From Paraprevotella sp. (lineage in GTDB: Bacteria; Bacteroidota; Bacteroidia; Bacteroidales; Bacteroidaceae): DNA of 15,813 nucleotides. The position numbers and the translations under genes are program-made. This document shows positions 1-7,011 of the stretch, piece by piece; position 1 is the stretch's first letter, and each line of letters opens with the position of its first letter. The notes below the pieces were generated by a model. That model had not been told where the DNA came from. It was given only the letters and a program-made list of their open reading frames with translations, and ran no database searches. The stretch spans positions 1 to 15,813 of the forward strand of contig JAJPYK010000180.1 in the NCBI GenBank assembly GCA_021205005.1. Direction: 5' to 3'.

Positions 1-155
1 CCCAAAAAGGATATAAACGTCATACGGTATGTCCGGCCACGCCGACTTACACACACTACATTTATATAATGTATGCCGGGAAAAGATGTCATTTTATTCC
101 ATTACACGACGCTTAGGCGTTTTACCTAACCCAAGAAACAATAAGCGATAAACAT
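1..155. other. Upstream region of the fimbrial cluster, no gene seen
   Basis: No ORF with coding character and no TAnnTTTG -7 box is visible here. There is one small imperfect hairpin (ACGC...GCGT, around 113-124) followed by TTTT, too weak to call a terminator. The promoter of the downstream cluster may lie further left, outside the window, or be of another type. No inverted repeats suggesting an invertible promoter were seen. Confidence 0.4.
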
Positions 156-1370
156 ATGAAAAAAAAAATTTTATCCGATTGGTTGCTGCCTCTCATCGTA
201 GCGGGATTGATCCCGACGCAAGGCAAGGCAGCAGAACAATCGGGTCCCATAAATAAGAACCTGGGATGGTATGCGGGCCTCGAAGGCGGCGTACCGTTCG
301 GAGTCTCTACATTCTCTTCTTTCGGCGCGGATAACACCTACGCAGGTTTCGATGTCGGATTGTATGGCGGTTACCGTTTCAATCCCGTACTTTCTCTCGA
401 GGCCGCATTGAAATGGGGGCGCACGACGCTTTCGTCACAAGAATGCTGCATCAACGCCGGCTACTGGCTCGGCAGCGACGGACAACTCTATAATGTCCCT
501 GTCCGGGGCATGAACGGATGGGGCTACGGTGAAGTGAAAAGCTCCGTCTTCATGCAGAACTATGGCGTGATGCTCAATATCAACCTGCTCGGCTTCTTCA
601 ACCGCACGAAACACAGCCGGTGGACACTCGAACTTGCGCCCGGCATTTCCGCTTTAGGCACCAACGCCACCATAAAGGACATAGCCGATGGAACGGAAGT
701 GCTGAAAGGCAACACACGCTGGCATCTTGGCGTGAACGGAAACGTACAAGCCGGCTGCCGCATCGGCAAGTACTTCTATGTCGGCGTCTATTCCGGCATC
801 ACGCGGCTCACCGGACGGCGTATGGACGGCGTACCCGAACATACATACAAACAAAATTTCATTTGGGAAAGCGGTTTACGCCTCGGTGTCGTCCTCGGCA
901 AGAAACGGAAGAGCGTAAATTCTGCAACGCCCCTACCCCCTGAACCAACCGTATGTCCGGAAGACACCACGACAGCGAAAGCAGAAATATCGGTACAACA
1001 GACTCCCACTCCGAAGCCTTCTACGGAAGTGCAAAGCAAACGCACGATATTGCCCACTATCTACTTCGATTTCAACAGTGCGGTCATCAACTCAAACGAA
1101 TTGCCTAAACTCAAGGAAATCAAGAGACAAATGGACGAACATCCTGACCTGAACATCACGGTAGACGGCTGGAGCGACACAGAAGGCAGCAAAGCAGCCA
1201 ACGAACGCACGTCACTGCGCCGCGCCACGGCCGTCAAGAACTGGCTCGTCCTTCAAGGCATCTCAGCCGAACGCATAAGTGTGAAAGGACACGGAAGCGA
1301 CTTCAATGAGCCCGACGAAGCCAAGGCACGTCGTGCGGAAAGCAACGAAAGAAAGGAGGCACAACAATGA
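156..1370 (+). CDS. OmpA-family outer-membrane protein (beta-barrel plus OmpA C-terminal domain)
   Basis: This 404-residue protein starts with a Sec signal peptide (MKKKILSDWLLPLIVAGL, probable cleavage after GKAA near residue 26). Residues about 35-250 alternate aromatic and polar residues with many glycines (WYAGLEGG, FDVGLYGGYRF, FYVGVYSG), as in an outer-membrane beta-barrel. A Pro/Thr-rich linker (about 258-295) leads to an OmpA/MotB peptidoglycan-binding domain (about 297-395), with the IYFDFNSAVI strand, the DGWSDTEGS turn and the NERTSLRRATAVKNWL helix. The likely role is anchoring the outer membrane to peptidoglycan. It opens a cluster of fimbrial lipoprotein genes and overlaps the next gene by ATGA. 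OmpA-like proteins are common in Bacteroidales fimbrial loci, so a role in assembling or stabilising the fimbriae is inferred from context only. The N-terminal barrel is not assignable to a named family by eye. Confidence 0.85.
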   Translation: MKKKILSDWLLPLIVAGLIPTQGKAAEQSGPINKNLGWYAGLEGGVPFGVSTFSSFGADNTYAGFDVGLYGGYRFNPVLSLEAALKWGRTTLSSQECCINAGYWLGSDGQLYNVPVRGMNGWGYGEVKSSVFMQNYGVMLNINLLGFFNRTKHSRWTLELAPGISALGTNATIKDIADGTEVLKGNTRWHLGVNGNVQAGCRIGKYFYVGVYSGITRLTGRRMDGVPEHTYKQNFIWESGLRLGVVLGKKRKSVNSATPLPPEPTVCPEDTTTAKAEISVQQTPTPKPSTEVQSKRTILPTIYFDFNSAVINSNELPKLKEIKRQMDEHPDLNITVDGWSDTEGSKAANERTSLRRATAVKNWLVLQGISAERISVKGHGSDFNEPDEAKARRAESNERKEAQQ

Positions 1371-2260
1371 AACGACACCTATCCTATATAATAAGCTTGC
1401 TGGCAGTATTCACTCTTACATTCACCGCTTGCAGCGAAGACACACATGAGGGCGAACACGGACTGGCCGTAGCTCTCACCTGGGCAGACGAAGCCGACAA
1501 GGGCACGAACATAGGCGATGTGAAATTATGGATCTACAATACCGACGGCGAAGCCGTGGGCGAATATACTTACGACGAAGCGGCAGGACTTGCCCGGCAA
1601 CGGTTCGATCTGCCGGAAGGCGACTACCTGATCGTGGCGGCCACCAATCTCACCGCTCCTTTCTCCGTAAAGGAAGCTGCTACGGGTGCCACGCCTTATG
1701 AAAATCTGCTCTTCGCCCTCGACGATGCCAGCGCATCGCCCGCCCACGCCCACTATGGCGTGACCGAGGTAAAAGTGAACGGCAACACCGTACAAACCGC
1801 CACGGTCTCCCTGCGGCGCGTCATGTCCGAACTGTCCGTCACCGTCGAGGGGGCACCCTCCGGGTCTAAGCTCAACGCCACCGTGACGGATGCCGCCACG
1901 GGAGTGCTGCCGGCCGTGAAAGGAACCGACGACGACACCTATGGCACCGCCACCGACGAGGCCTCTGCCGTCTCCATGCCCGAAGTATCCGAACAAGACG
2001 GAGTACTCACTACCTCCATACGTCTGATGCCTACCGTGACAGGTCATGCCAACTCACACCTCACTTTCCTGCTGACACAGGCCGACGGCACTACTTTTAC
2101 TTACAATGCCGAAGCCCCCGTGATGAAACCGTCGGGCAAGTACGTGGTGACGCTCGATTACGCCGACCTGCATCCTTATATCCGCATCACCGTGAACAGC
2201 ATCAACGACTGGACCGAAGGCTGGACCATCAGCGGAGAAATACTTAATCCGGATGAATAA
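1367..2260 (+). CDS. Mfa2/FimB-like fimbrial anchor lipoprotein
   Basis: This 297-residue protein has a lipoprotein signal peptide (hydrophobic residues 5-20, lipobox FTAC, Cys22). The acidic stretch SED after the Cys fits the Bacteroidetes lipoprotein surface-export signal. The following region (LTWADEADKG, VKLWIYNTDG, FDLPEGDYLIVAATN) matches the pattern of Mfa2/FimB-type minor subunits: a beta strand, then the 'WIYN.DG' and 'LP.G.Y.IVA..N' strands. The C-terminus (VNSINDWTEGWT) shares the 'N-D-W' ending of fimbrillins. These subunits anchor type V pili to the outer membrane and limit their length in the known Porphyromonas systems. The start is translationally coupled to the OmpA gene (ATGA overlap) and preceded by an unusually strong Shine-Dalgarno AAAGGAGG at 1352-1359. 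The exact Pfam family (FimB/Mfa2 versus a related DUF) is uncertain. Confidence 0.75.
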   Translation: MKRHLSYIISLLAVFTLTFTACSEDTHEGEHGLAVALTWADEADKGTNIGDVKLWIYNTDGEAVGEYTYDEAAGLARQRFDLPEGDYLIVAATNLTAPFSVKEAATGATPYENLLFALDDASASPAHAHYGVTEVKVNGNTVQTATVSLRRVMSELSVTVEGAPSGSKLNATVTDAATGVLPAVKGTDDDTYGTATDEASAVSMPEVSEQDGVLTTSIRLMPTVTGHANSHLTFLLTQADGTTFTYNAEAPVMKPSGKYVVTLDYADLHPYIRITVNSINDWTEGWTISGEILNPDE

Positions 2261-2296
2261 GAAAGATAATCTATGAATCAATTAATGATAACGACA

Positions 2297-3208
2297 ATGA
2301 AACAAAAACATGCTTTTTTCGCTCTCGCTGCATTTTCCATGCTGGCCGCAGCATGCAGCAGTGAGGATAGCAGCAACATCAACAACGTACAGAACGCCAA
2401 GTACATTACTGTTCAGTCTTCCATCGGCCATATGACCCGTGTGACGACCGACGGTGAAAACTCTGAAAGTTTTGCCGACGGCGATAAGATCAGCGTCTAT
2501 GCCTGGACGGGCAGCGCCACGGAAATTACCGACGGCAGTCTGGTGGTGAACAACAGCATCAACACGCTCGGCAACGGCACATGGACAGCCGAACCGCAGA
2601 TGCTCTGGAAAGACTCCACCACGCCACACTATTTCCTCGGCGTATATCCCACCCGTCAAATCACGAATTTCACGGCCGATGCTGATACCCTCGACAATGC
2701 CTCTCAAGAACAGTCCGACCTGCTCGTAGCCCTGCAGCCGGGTGATAACGGCATAGGACTGACTGCACAGGCAAACCCTGTGTCGCTCACTTTCGACCAC
2801 GTCATGGCCAAACTCATCGTCAACCTCACGTTCCGCAACCAATGGAGCAGCACACCTACCGTGAGTGGCGTGAAAGCACCGGCTGAAACCTCTGCTACGA
2901 TAAACTACCTGACAAAGACCGTAACCGCTACCCAGGATGCCAAACAAGACGTCTCCTTGAGTACCGTCAGCGCCAACACGCGCTATGCTTCCATCATGGT
3001 GCCGCAGACCGGCTTCAATAAGATCGTCATCACCATCGACGGCAAGGATTACACCTACAATTCCACCACTGACATCCAATTGGAAAGCGGCAAGTACACT
3101 ACGGTCAACCTCATCGTGGGTCGGGATCGGATAGAACTGGGCGATGTCTCCGTCAACGACTGGCAGGCCGGTAATGAGATCAACGGCGGCGAAGCTCAAA
3201 CCGATTGA
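2297..3208 (+). CDS. Fimbrillin-family lipoprotein (Mfa-like 1)
   Basis: The predicted product is 303 residues. The start at 2297 is preferred over the in-frame ATG at 2273 because it gives a compact lipoprotein signal (MKQKHAFFALAAFSMLAAAC, Cys20). Fimbrillin hallmarks follow in order: TRVTTDGENSESFADGDKIS near residues 47-66, a MLWKDSTTPHYFLGVYP strand, SDLLVA, the conserved LTFDHVMAKLIVNL segment, IMVPQT, and the terminal VNDWQAG. In type V pili such lipoproteins are cleaved after an Arg in the N-terminal strand to allow donor-strand polymerisation; the GHMTR48-VTT segment is a plausible site. It lies 36 nt downstream of the anchor-like gene in the same orientation, so co-transcription is likely. 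It could be the main shaft or an accessory tip subunit; the sequence does not decide. Confidence 0.85.
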   Translation: MKQKHAFFALAAFSMLAAACSSEDSSNINNVQNAKYITVQSSIGHMTRVTTDGENSESFADGDKISVYAWTGSATEITDGSLVVNNSINTLGNGTWTAEPQMLWKDSTTPHYFLGVYPTRQITNFTADADTLDNASQEQSDLLVALQPGDNGIGLTAQANPVSLTFDHVMAKLIVNLTFRNQWSSTPTVSGVKAPAETSATINYLTKTVTATQDAKQDVSLSTVSANTRYASIMVPQTGFNKIVITIDGKDYTYNSTTDIQLESGKYTTVNLIVGRDRIELGDVSVNDWQAGNEINGGEAQTD

Positions 3209-3246
3209 AATAGATAAAAAATGAGCCATATTTTAATAGAAAGAAA

Positions 3247-4254
3247 ATGAAGACAAGAAACTTTTTTATATGGGCAACAGTCCTTGCTACGGCAAGTCTG
3301 ACCGCATGCAGCAATGACGACGAAAACACGTTAACGATACACAGAACGTTCCCTGCAGACAGCATCATCCGCGTGGCCACCAATGTAGACAATCTCAAGA
3401 CCCGCGCCGGCATGACGACCAATACCCTCACTTCGTTCGACCTCAACATCACGAACCCCAAGAGTGACAATTACAGTTATACCGTGAAGATGAAGAACGA
3501 AAACAGCGTATGGAATGCTTATAACTCCGGAACGTTGCAACAAATGCTCTGGCAAGACAGCAGTACACCGGTCAGCGTAACGGCAGCTTATTTAGGCGGA
3601 CATGACTTCACGAAAGAAGAACTGACCGGCGCCAATGACGCTACCCTCACTCTCGACACCGACCAGTCTACAGATGAAAATATGCAGAATTGCGACTTGC
3701 TTGGTATGGCAACAACGTCCGTCGATCCGAGTCATGACCTCACCACGGACGGCAAAATGAAAGTGACATTGAAACATGCCCTTTCCAAATTGAAACAGAC
3801 GCTGACGCTCGGCACAGAATTTAACATGACGGAAGACGGCAACAACAATGGCACCGACACAAACCCCATTACCTCTGTCTACATCAACGGAACGAAGGTG
3901 AATTACACTTATACCGGCAACACAATGGATGTTGCTGCCTCTACGGATGCCACCCCTTCTAAGATAAGTGCATATGGAACCAGCTATACCGCAGGAAGCG
4001 GAGATACAAAAAATGCAGTAGCCAACTACGAGTGTATCCTCGTACCGCAGACTGTGGATGCCAGTAAGTTTTCTGTTATTATAAATATGAGCAACGGCAA
4101 ATCCTATGGATGGATTTCCACTGAAGCCGTGGCTCTTGAAGCCGGAAATCAATACGAACTGTCCCTGAACGTAGGTAAGGGAACCGTAACTATGGGCTCC
4201 ATCACGGCATCTGACTGGGACGACCAAGGATCCTCGGACCTTACAACCGATTAA
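3247..4254 (+). CDS. Second fimbrillin-family lipoprotein
   Basis: This 335-residue protein has a lipoprotein signal (lipobox LTAC, Cys21) followed by an acidic SNDDE. Family features match the preceding gene: LKTR53-AGMTT near the expected Arg-processing strand, MLWQDSSTPVSV, CDLLGMATT, the LKHALSKLKQTLTLG segment (equivalent of F-x-H-x-x-AKL), CILVPQTVD, KSYGW, LEAGNQYELSLNVG, and the terminal ASDWDDQ. It differs from the first fimbrillin by an Asn/Thr-rich middle (about residues 195-260). The gene follows after a 38-nt gap and is the last of the cluster, immediately before a strong terminator. Tandem divergent fimbrillins usually mean a shaft plus accessory or tip subunits; which is which is not visible. 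Confidence 0.85.
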   Translation: MKTRNFFIWATVLATASLTACSNDDENTLTIHRTFPADSIIRVATNVDNLKTRAGMTTNTLTSFDLNITNPKSDNYSYTVKMKNENSVWNAYNSGTLQQMLWQDSSTPVSVTAAYLGGHDFTKEELTGANDATLTLDTDQSTDENMQNCDLLGMATTSVDPSHDLTTDGKMKVTLKHALSKLKQTLTLGTEFNMTEDGNNNGTDTNPITSVYINGTKVNYTYTGNTMDVAASTDATPSKISAYGTSYTAGSGDTKNAVANYECILVPQTVDASKFSVIINMSNGKSYGWISTEAVALEAGNQYELSLNVGKGTVTMGSITASDWDDQGSSDLTTD

Positions 4255-4295
4255 AGAAAGAAACGACTATATTTGCCGTTTGGCAAAGACTACGC

Positions 4296-4360
4296 CCCCA
4301 ATCGTCCATTAGAGAATGTAATTTCCTCATTTTCTAATGGACGATTGGGGTTTATTTTAC
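4296..4360 (+). terminator. Intrinsic terminator of the fimbrial cluster
   Basis: A 21-bp stem pairs 4296-4316 (CCCCAATCGTCCATTAGAGAA) with 4330-4350; one position is a G-U wobble and the loop is 13 nt. It is followed directly by TTTATTTTAC and more T-rich sequence. It starts about 40 nt after the stop codon of the second fimbrillin gene. Confidence 0.92.
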
Positions 4361-4377
4361 TTTTTACCCTAACTTTG
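4345..4377 (+). promoter_or_regulatory. Bacteroides-type promoter of the porin gene
   Basis: The -7 box TAACTTTG (4370-4377) matches TAnnTTTG exactly. A weak -33 element (TTG, 4345-4347) lies 22 nt upstream, inside the right arm of the preceding terminator stem. The start codon is 20 nt downstream of the -7 box, so the 5' UTR is very short. Confidence 0.65.
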
Positions 4378-4397
4378 CAGGCTGAAAACCGAAAGTA

Positions 4398-5501
4398 ATG
4401 AAAAAAAAAGTTCTTTTAATGGCAATGGAATGGCTGGCAGAGGCAGGACATGCCGAAGAGTATAAGGGTAAATGGTGGCAGGAGATCAAACAAAACACCA
4501 CCTTCGGAGGATACGTCATCGGCAAGGCAGCCTTCAACGACCAAGACCTGGACAGCAAAAACGAATCGCATTCCACATTCGACATCCGGCTGGTACGCGC
4601 CTATGTCAACGGACAGGTATGGGACTTCAAGTATGGCCTGCAAATGGAAATGAACGGCGTGTCGGGCGGCAGTACGGAGAAAGGACCTCACGTGCTCGAC
4701 GCGTGGGCCGAATGGTGCAAGTTCAGTTACTTGTCCGTCAAGCAGGGACAGTTCAAACGCTGTTTCACTTTTGAAAATCCGATGAACCCTTGGGACATCG
4801 GATTCGGCTCCTACTCGCAAACCACCCTTATGCTGGCCGGTATGAACGACCGCGTAGGTGAACATGCCTGCAACGGACGCGACATCGGTCTGCAAATTCA
4901 AGGCGACTTGTGGCCTTCCAAAACCGACGGTCATGCTTGGCTGCACTATCAGCTCGGCGTATACAACGGACAGGGAGTGAACCATGCAGACCGCAACGAC
5001 AATAAAGATATCATCGGAGGCTTATGGGTATCGCCCGTGAAAGATTTGTGTATCGGAGCTTTCGGCTGGACCGGCGAATACAGCAAGGACAACAACGGAC
5101 AGAAAATCACAGTGAACCGCAACCGTATGGCATTCGGCGTGAAATATGAATCCCGATGGACCGTACGCGGGGAATATGTAACCAGCGAAGGACATAAGGT
5201 GTCCGACTACCAGGTGACATCCGATGGCACAACCACGGTCAGCGGCAGCGACAAGGCCGACGGATGGTATGCCACCGTAGGTGTCCCCGTGACCTCGAGA
5301 TGCAAAATCTACGGGAAGTGGGACGTTTATCGCGATCAGAAAAACAGTTCGAGCCAGAAAAGCATCTACAACGTATCCGTGAACTATTCTTTCTACAAGA
5401 ACCTGAAGATACAGGCGCTCTATGGTTTCGTGACAGACAAAACATACGTAGGCGACCAGTATTACAATACGGGAGAAATACAATTGTATTGGCGGTTCTG
5501 A
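4398..5501 (+). CDS. Outer-membrane porin, phosphate-selective OprO/OprP type
   Basis: This 367-residue protein belongs to the outer membrane. The mature part begins EEYKGKWWQEIK and shows repeated amphipathic strands and turns of the Bacteroides OprO/P-like porins: TFGGYVIGKAAFND, FDIRLVRAYVNGQVWDFKYG, AWAEWCKFSYLSVKQGQFK, GRDIGLQIQGDL, YQLGVYNGQGVN. It ends GEIQLYWRF, a C-terminal aromatic beta-signal for barrel assembly, so the gene is complete. The substrate is not predictable by eye; family members in this phylum are annotated as phosphate-selective porins without proof. The signal peptide is unusual: its core (KVLLMAMEWLAEAGHA) contains two glutamates and is short, though GHA before EE fits a signal peptidase I site. 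It has its own promoter and stands between a terminator and the next promoter, so it is probably monocistronic. Confidence 0.8.
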   Translation: MKKKVLLMAMEWLAEAGHAEEYKGKWWQEIKQNTTFGGYVIGKAAFNDQDLDSKNESHSTFDIRLVRAYVNGQVWDFKYGLQMEMNGVSGGSTEKGPHVLDAWAEWCKFSYLSVKQGQFKRCFTFENPMNPWDIGFGSYSQTTLMLAGMNDRVGEHACNGRDIGLQIQGDLWPSKTDGHAWLHYQLGVYNGQGVNHADRNDNKDIIGGLWVSPVKDLCIGAFGWTGEYSKDNNGQKITVNRNRMAFGVKYESRWTVRGEYVTSEGHKVSDYQVTSDGTTTVSGSDKADGWYATVGVPVTSRCKIYGKWDVYRDQKNSSSQKSIYNVSVNYSFYKNLKIQALYGFVTDKTYVGDQYYNTGEIQLYWRF

Positions 5502-5520
5502 CGATTTTTCGCTATCTTTG
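5489..5520 (+). promoter_or_regulatory. Bacteroides-type promoter of the B3/B4-domain gene
   Basis: The -7 box TATCTTTG (5513-5520) fits TAnnTTTG. TTGG (5489-5492) lies 20 nt upstream as a -33 element, inside the last codons of the porin gene. The start codon of the next gene is 31 nt downstream of the -7 box. Confidence 0.7.
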
Positions 5521-5551
5521 CCCACGCATATCCACAGGAAAAAACGGCATC

Positions 5552-6217
5552 ATGGACATTACTGTTTCGAAAGAGATACGGGACATCTGTCCCGATTTTG
5601 TAGGGGCCGCCTTGGAGGCCCGCCTGATCAATACGGACTTTTCGGCACCATTATGGAACGAAATCGAAACATTCCGTGCAGACTACATACAAAAATACAC
5701 GAAGGACTCGCTCAAAACCATGCCGGCCATACAGGCTACGCGCCAGGTATATAAACGATGCGGAAAAGACCCCAGCCGTTACCGGCCGTCGTCCGAGGCT
5801 TTGATACGGCGTATGCTATTGGGACACGACCTCTATAAGATCAATACGGCGGTAGACCTGATCAATCTGGCCTCTATCGCTTACGGCTACTCCATCGGCG
5901 GGTTCGACGTCGACAAGATAGAAGGCCATGAGCTGGTGTTGGGCATAGGAAAGCCGGGAGAACCCTACATCGGTATCGGACGGGGGCCGCTGAATATCGA
6001 AGGACTTCCCGTCTATCGTGACCGGAAAGGCGGTATCGGTACGCCCACGAGCGATCATGAACGCACCAAACTGAGCACGGAGACCACTCGCCTGCTGGCT
6101 CTGGTCAACGGATATGACGGCAACGAAAAACAAGTGGAGGCCTGTGCCATGTACATGCAGGCCTTGTTGCGCCGCTATGCCGGTTCGGACGGCGGGAGCA
6201 TCCATATATATAAATAG
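5552..6217 (+). CDS. Free-standing B3/B4-domain protein (PheRS beta-like)
   Basis: The ATG at 5552 is chosen because it begins the recognisable protein (MDITVSKEIRDICPDFVGAAL) just after a promoter; the open frame extends further upstream but overlaps the porin gene. The 221-residue product matches the stand-alone B3/B4 tRNA-binding domain of phenylalanyl-tRNA synthetase beta. Features are the GKDPSRYRPSSEALIRR segment (about residues 70-86), the AVDLINLASIAYGYSIGGFD strand-helix region (about 98-117), an acidic EGHELVLGIGKPGE turn, and a C-terminal TRLLALVNGYDG segment. In PheRS, B3/B4 edits mischarged Tyr-tRNA(Phe); stand-alone versions are widespread but mostly uncharacterised, so trans-editing is only an inference. 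There is no signal peptide, so it is cytoplasmic. It shares a transcript with the next gene (9-nt gap). Confidence 0.8.
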   Translation: MDITVSKEIRDICPDFVGAALEARLINTDFSAPLWNEIETFRADYIQKYTKDSLKTMPAIQATRQVYKRCGKDPSRYRPSSEALIRRMLLGHDLYKINTAVDLINLASIAYGYSIGGFDVDKIEGHELVLGIGKPGEPYIGIGRGPLNIEGLPVYRDRKGGIGTPTSDHERTKLSTETTRLLALVNGYDGNEKQVEACAMYMQALLRRYAGSDGGSIHIYK

Positions 6218-6226
6218 GAGAAGATT

Positions 6227-6805
6227 ATGAGAAAAAGAATTGCGACACTCTGCTTATTCATGGCTCTGTTCATCGGAGCGCAAGCACAAATGGCTTCAAA
6301 GCCCCCCACGGTATTCATTTATGTGGGCGACTCGATTTTTCCGATGCACACAATGACCAGCCAAACTGAAATCAAGAAGGGATGGGATATACAAGGCATC
6401 AATGTGGGACGGAAGACCAAACGTTATTTTTCGGGAGCACATGCCCGACAGAGTGCCGGTAGACAACCGAAATTCGCCATCTATCCACAAACGCAAGATC
6501 TGAACGACTACGCCCTGATCCGCTTGAAAGAAAGACGGAATTTCCGTTACTTGCCTTCGGCAGACCCTAAGGACTGTGACTACAAGCGCGTGGAATTAGG
6601 ACTGTTCACCATCGAAGCTCTCCCGAAAATGGGCTTTGCCGTCACGCCGATCAAAGCGCTCTTTCCCGGAGAATATATCTTGGTGGACTTATCTCAAAAG
6701 CCGGTCAATGACTACGGCGACTTCGAGGCTTACGACTTTACGGTGGAGGAAGAACCTGTTCCCCTGCCATATCGCAGCCGTTTCTTTTCAGAACGTCCTC
6801 AATGA
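6227..6805 (+). CDS. Small secreted protein of unknown function
   Basis: This 192-residue protein has a clear Sec signal peptide (MRKRIATLCLFMALFIGAQA, cleavage near residue 20) and no lipobox Cys. I do not recognise the family. The mature part is basic in the middle (GRKTKRYFSGAHARQ, LKERRNFRY) and ends acidic then basic (VEEEPVPLPYRSRFF). Strands such as PPTVFIYVGDSIFPM, VELGLFTIEALPK and LFPGEYILVDL suggest a compact beta-rich periplasmic or exported domain. No catalytic motif is evident. It starts 9 nt after the B3/B4 gene with a good Shine-Dalgarno (AGGAG, 6216-6220), so it is very likely translated from the same mRNA. No terminator is visible between it and the trp promoter, so read-through into the trp leader is possible. 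Confidence 0.75.
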   Translation: MRKRIATLCLFMALFIGAQAQMASKPPTVFIYVGDSIFPMHTMTSQTEIKKGWDIQGINVGRKTKRYFSGAHARQSAGRQPKFAIYPQTQDLNDYALIRLKERRNFRYLPSADPKDCDYKRVELGLFTIEALPKMGFAVTPIKALFPGEYILVDLSQKPVNDYGDFEAYDFTVEEEPVPLPYRSRFFSERPQ

Positions 6806-6846
6806 TAGTGATTGAAAATGGAAGAGAAGCAAAAGCCGGAATTTTA

Positions 6847-6877
6847 TTTGTTGATAAAAGGATTTTTTGTATATTTG
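6847..6877 (+). promoter_or_regulatory. Promoter of the trp operon
   Basis: TTTG (6847-6850), a 19-nt spacer and TATATTTG (6870-6877) form a full consensus Bacteroides sigma-ABfr promoter. Transcription should start near 6882-6885, about 30 nt before the leader-peptide ATG and about 350 nt before trpB. Confidence 0.88.
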
Positions 6878-6913
6878 CAACGTAGAAACAAAATAGAAAA
6901 GAACAAACGTACA

Positions 6914-6973
6914 ATGTACACGAATCTGAATACATATTGGTGGTGGCGTAACTCAAGACCGGAAAAGTCGTGA
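6914..6973 (+). CDS. trpL: trp operon leader peptide with three consecutive Trp codons
   Basis: A 20-codon ORF reads MYTNLNTYWWWRNSRPEKS-stop, with TGG-TGG-TGG at 6938-6946. It starts about 30 nt after the predicted transcription start of the trp promoter and lies upstream of an intrinsic terminator and trpB. Tandem Trp codons in a short leader ORF are the hallmark of ribosome-mediated attenuation: at low charged tRNA-Trp the ribosome stalls on these codons and changes the folding of the leader RNA. There is no strong Shine-Dalgarno; the upstream sequence (AGAAAAGAACAAACGTACA) is A-rich, as is common in Bacteroidetes. A chance run of three Trp codons at exactly this place is very unlikely. 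The gene symbol is used by analogy with other trp leaders. Confidence 0.88.
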   Translation: MYTNLNTYWWWRNSRPEKS

Positions 6974-6974
6974 G
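6952..6974 (+). promoter_or_regulatory. Candidate pause hairpin at the end of the trp leader ORF
   Basis: CTCA (6952-6955) pairs with TGAG (6971-6974) and GAC (6957-6959) with GTC (6967-6969). One A/G mismatch separates the two helices and the loop is 7 nt. The hairpin begins 6 nt after the last Trp codon and includes the leader stop codon, so a ribosome stalled at the Trp codons would melt it. The stem is short; the function is inferred from position. Confidence 0.4.
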
Positions 6975-7011
6975 GAGCAAGCCCCGTAGATATAGGATAT
7001 GAAATCAGATG

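Noticed and set aside
2273..2296. Earlier ATG for the first fimbrillin
   Set aside because: It would put MNQLMITT before an already complete lipoprotein signal; the start at 2297 is more natural, though usage of both cannot be excluded.
2282..3229. Long minus-strand ORF (315 codons) opposite the first fimbrillin
   Set aside because: It is a shadow of codon use in the real gene; the product has no recognisable domain, while the + strand has a lipoprotein signal and fimbrillin motifs.
3592..4227. Minus-strand ORF opposite the second fimbrillin
   Set aside because: Same reason; no family features, no promoter or ribosome site.
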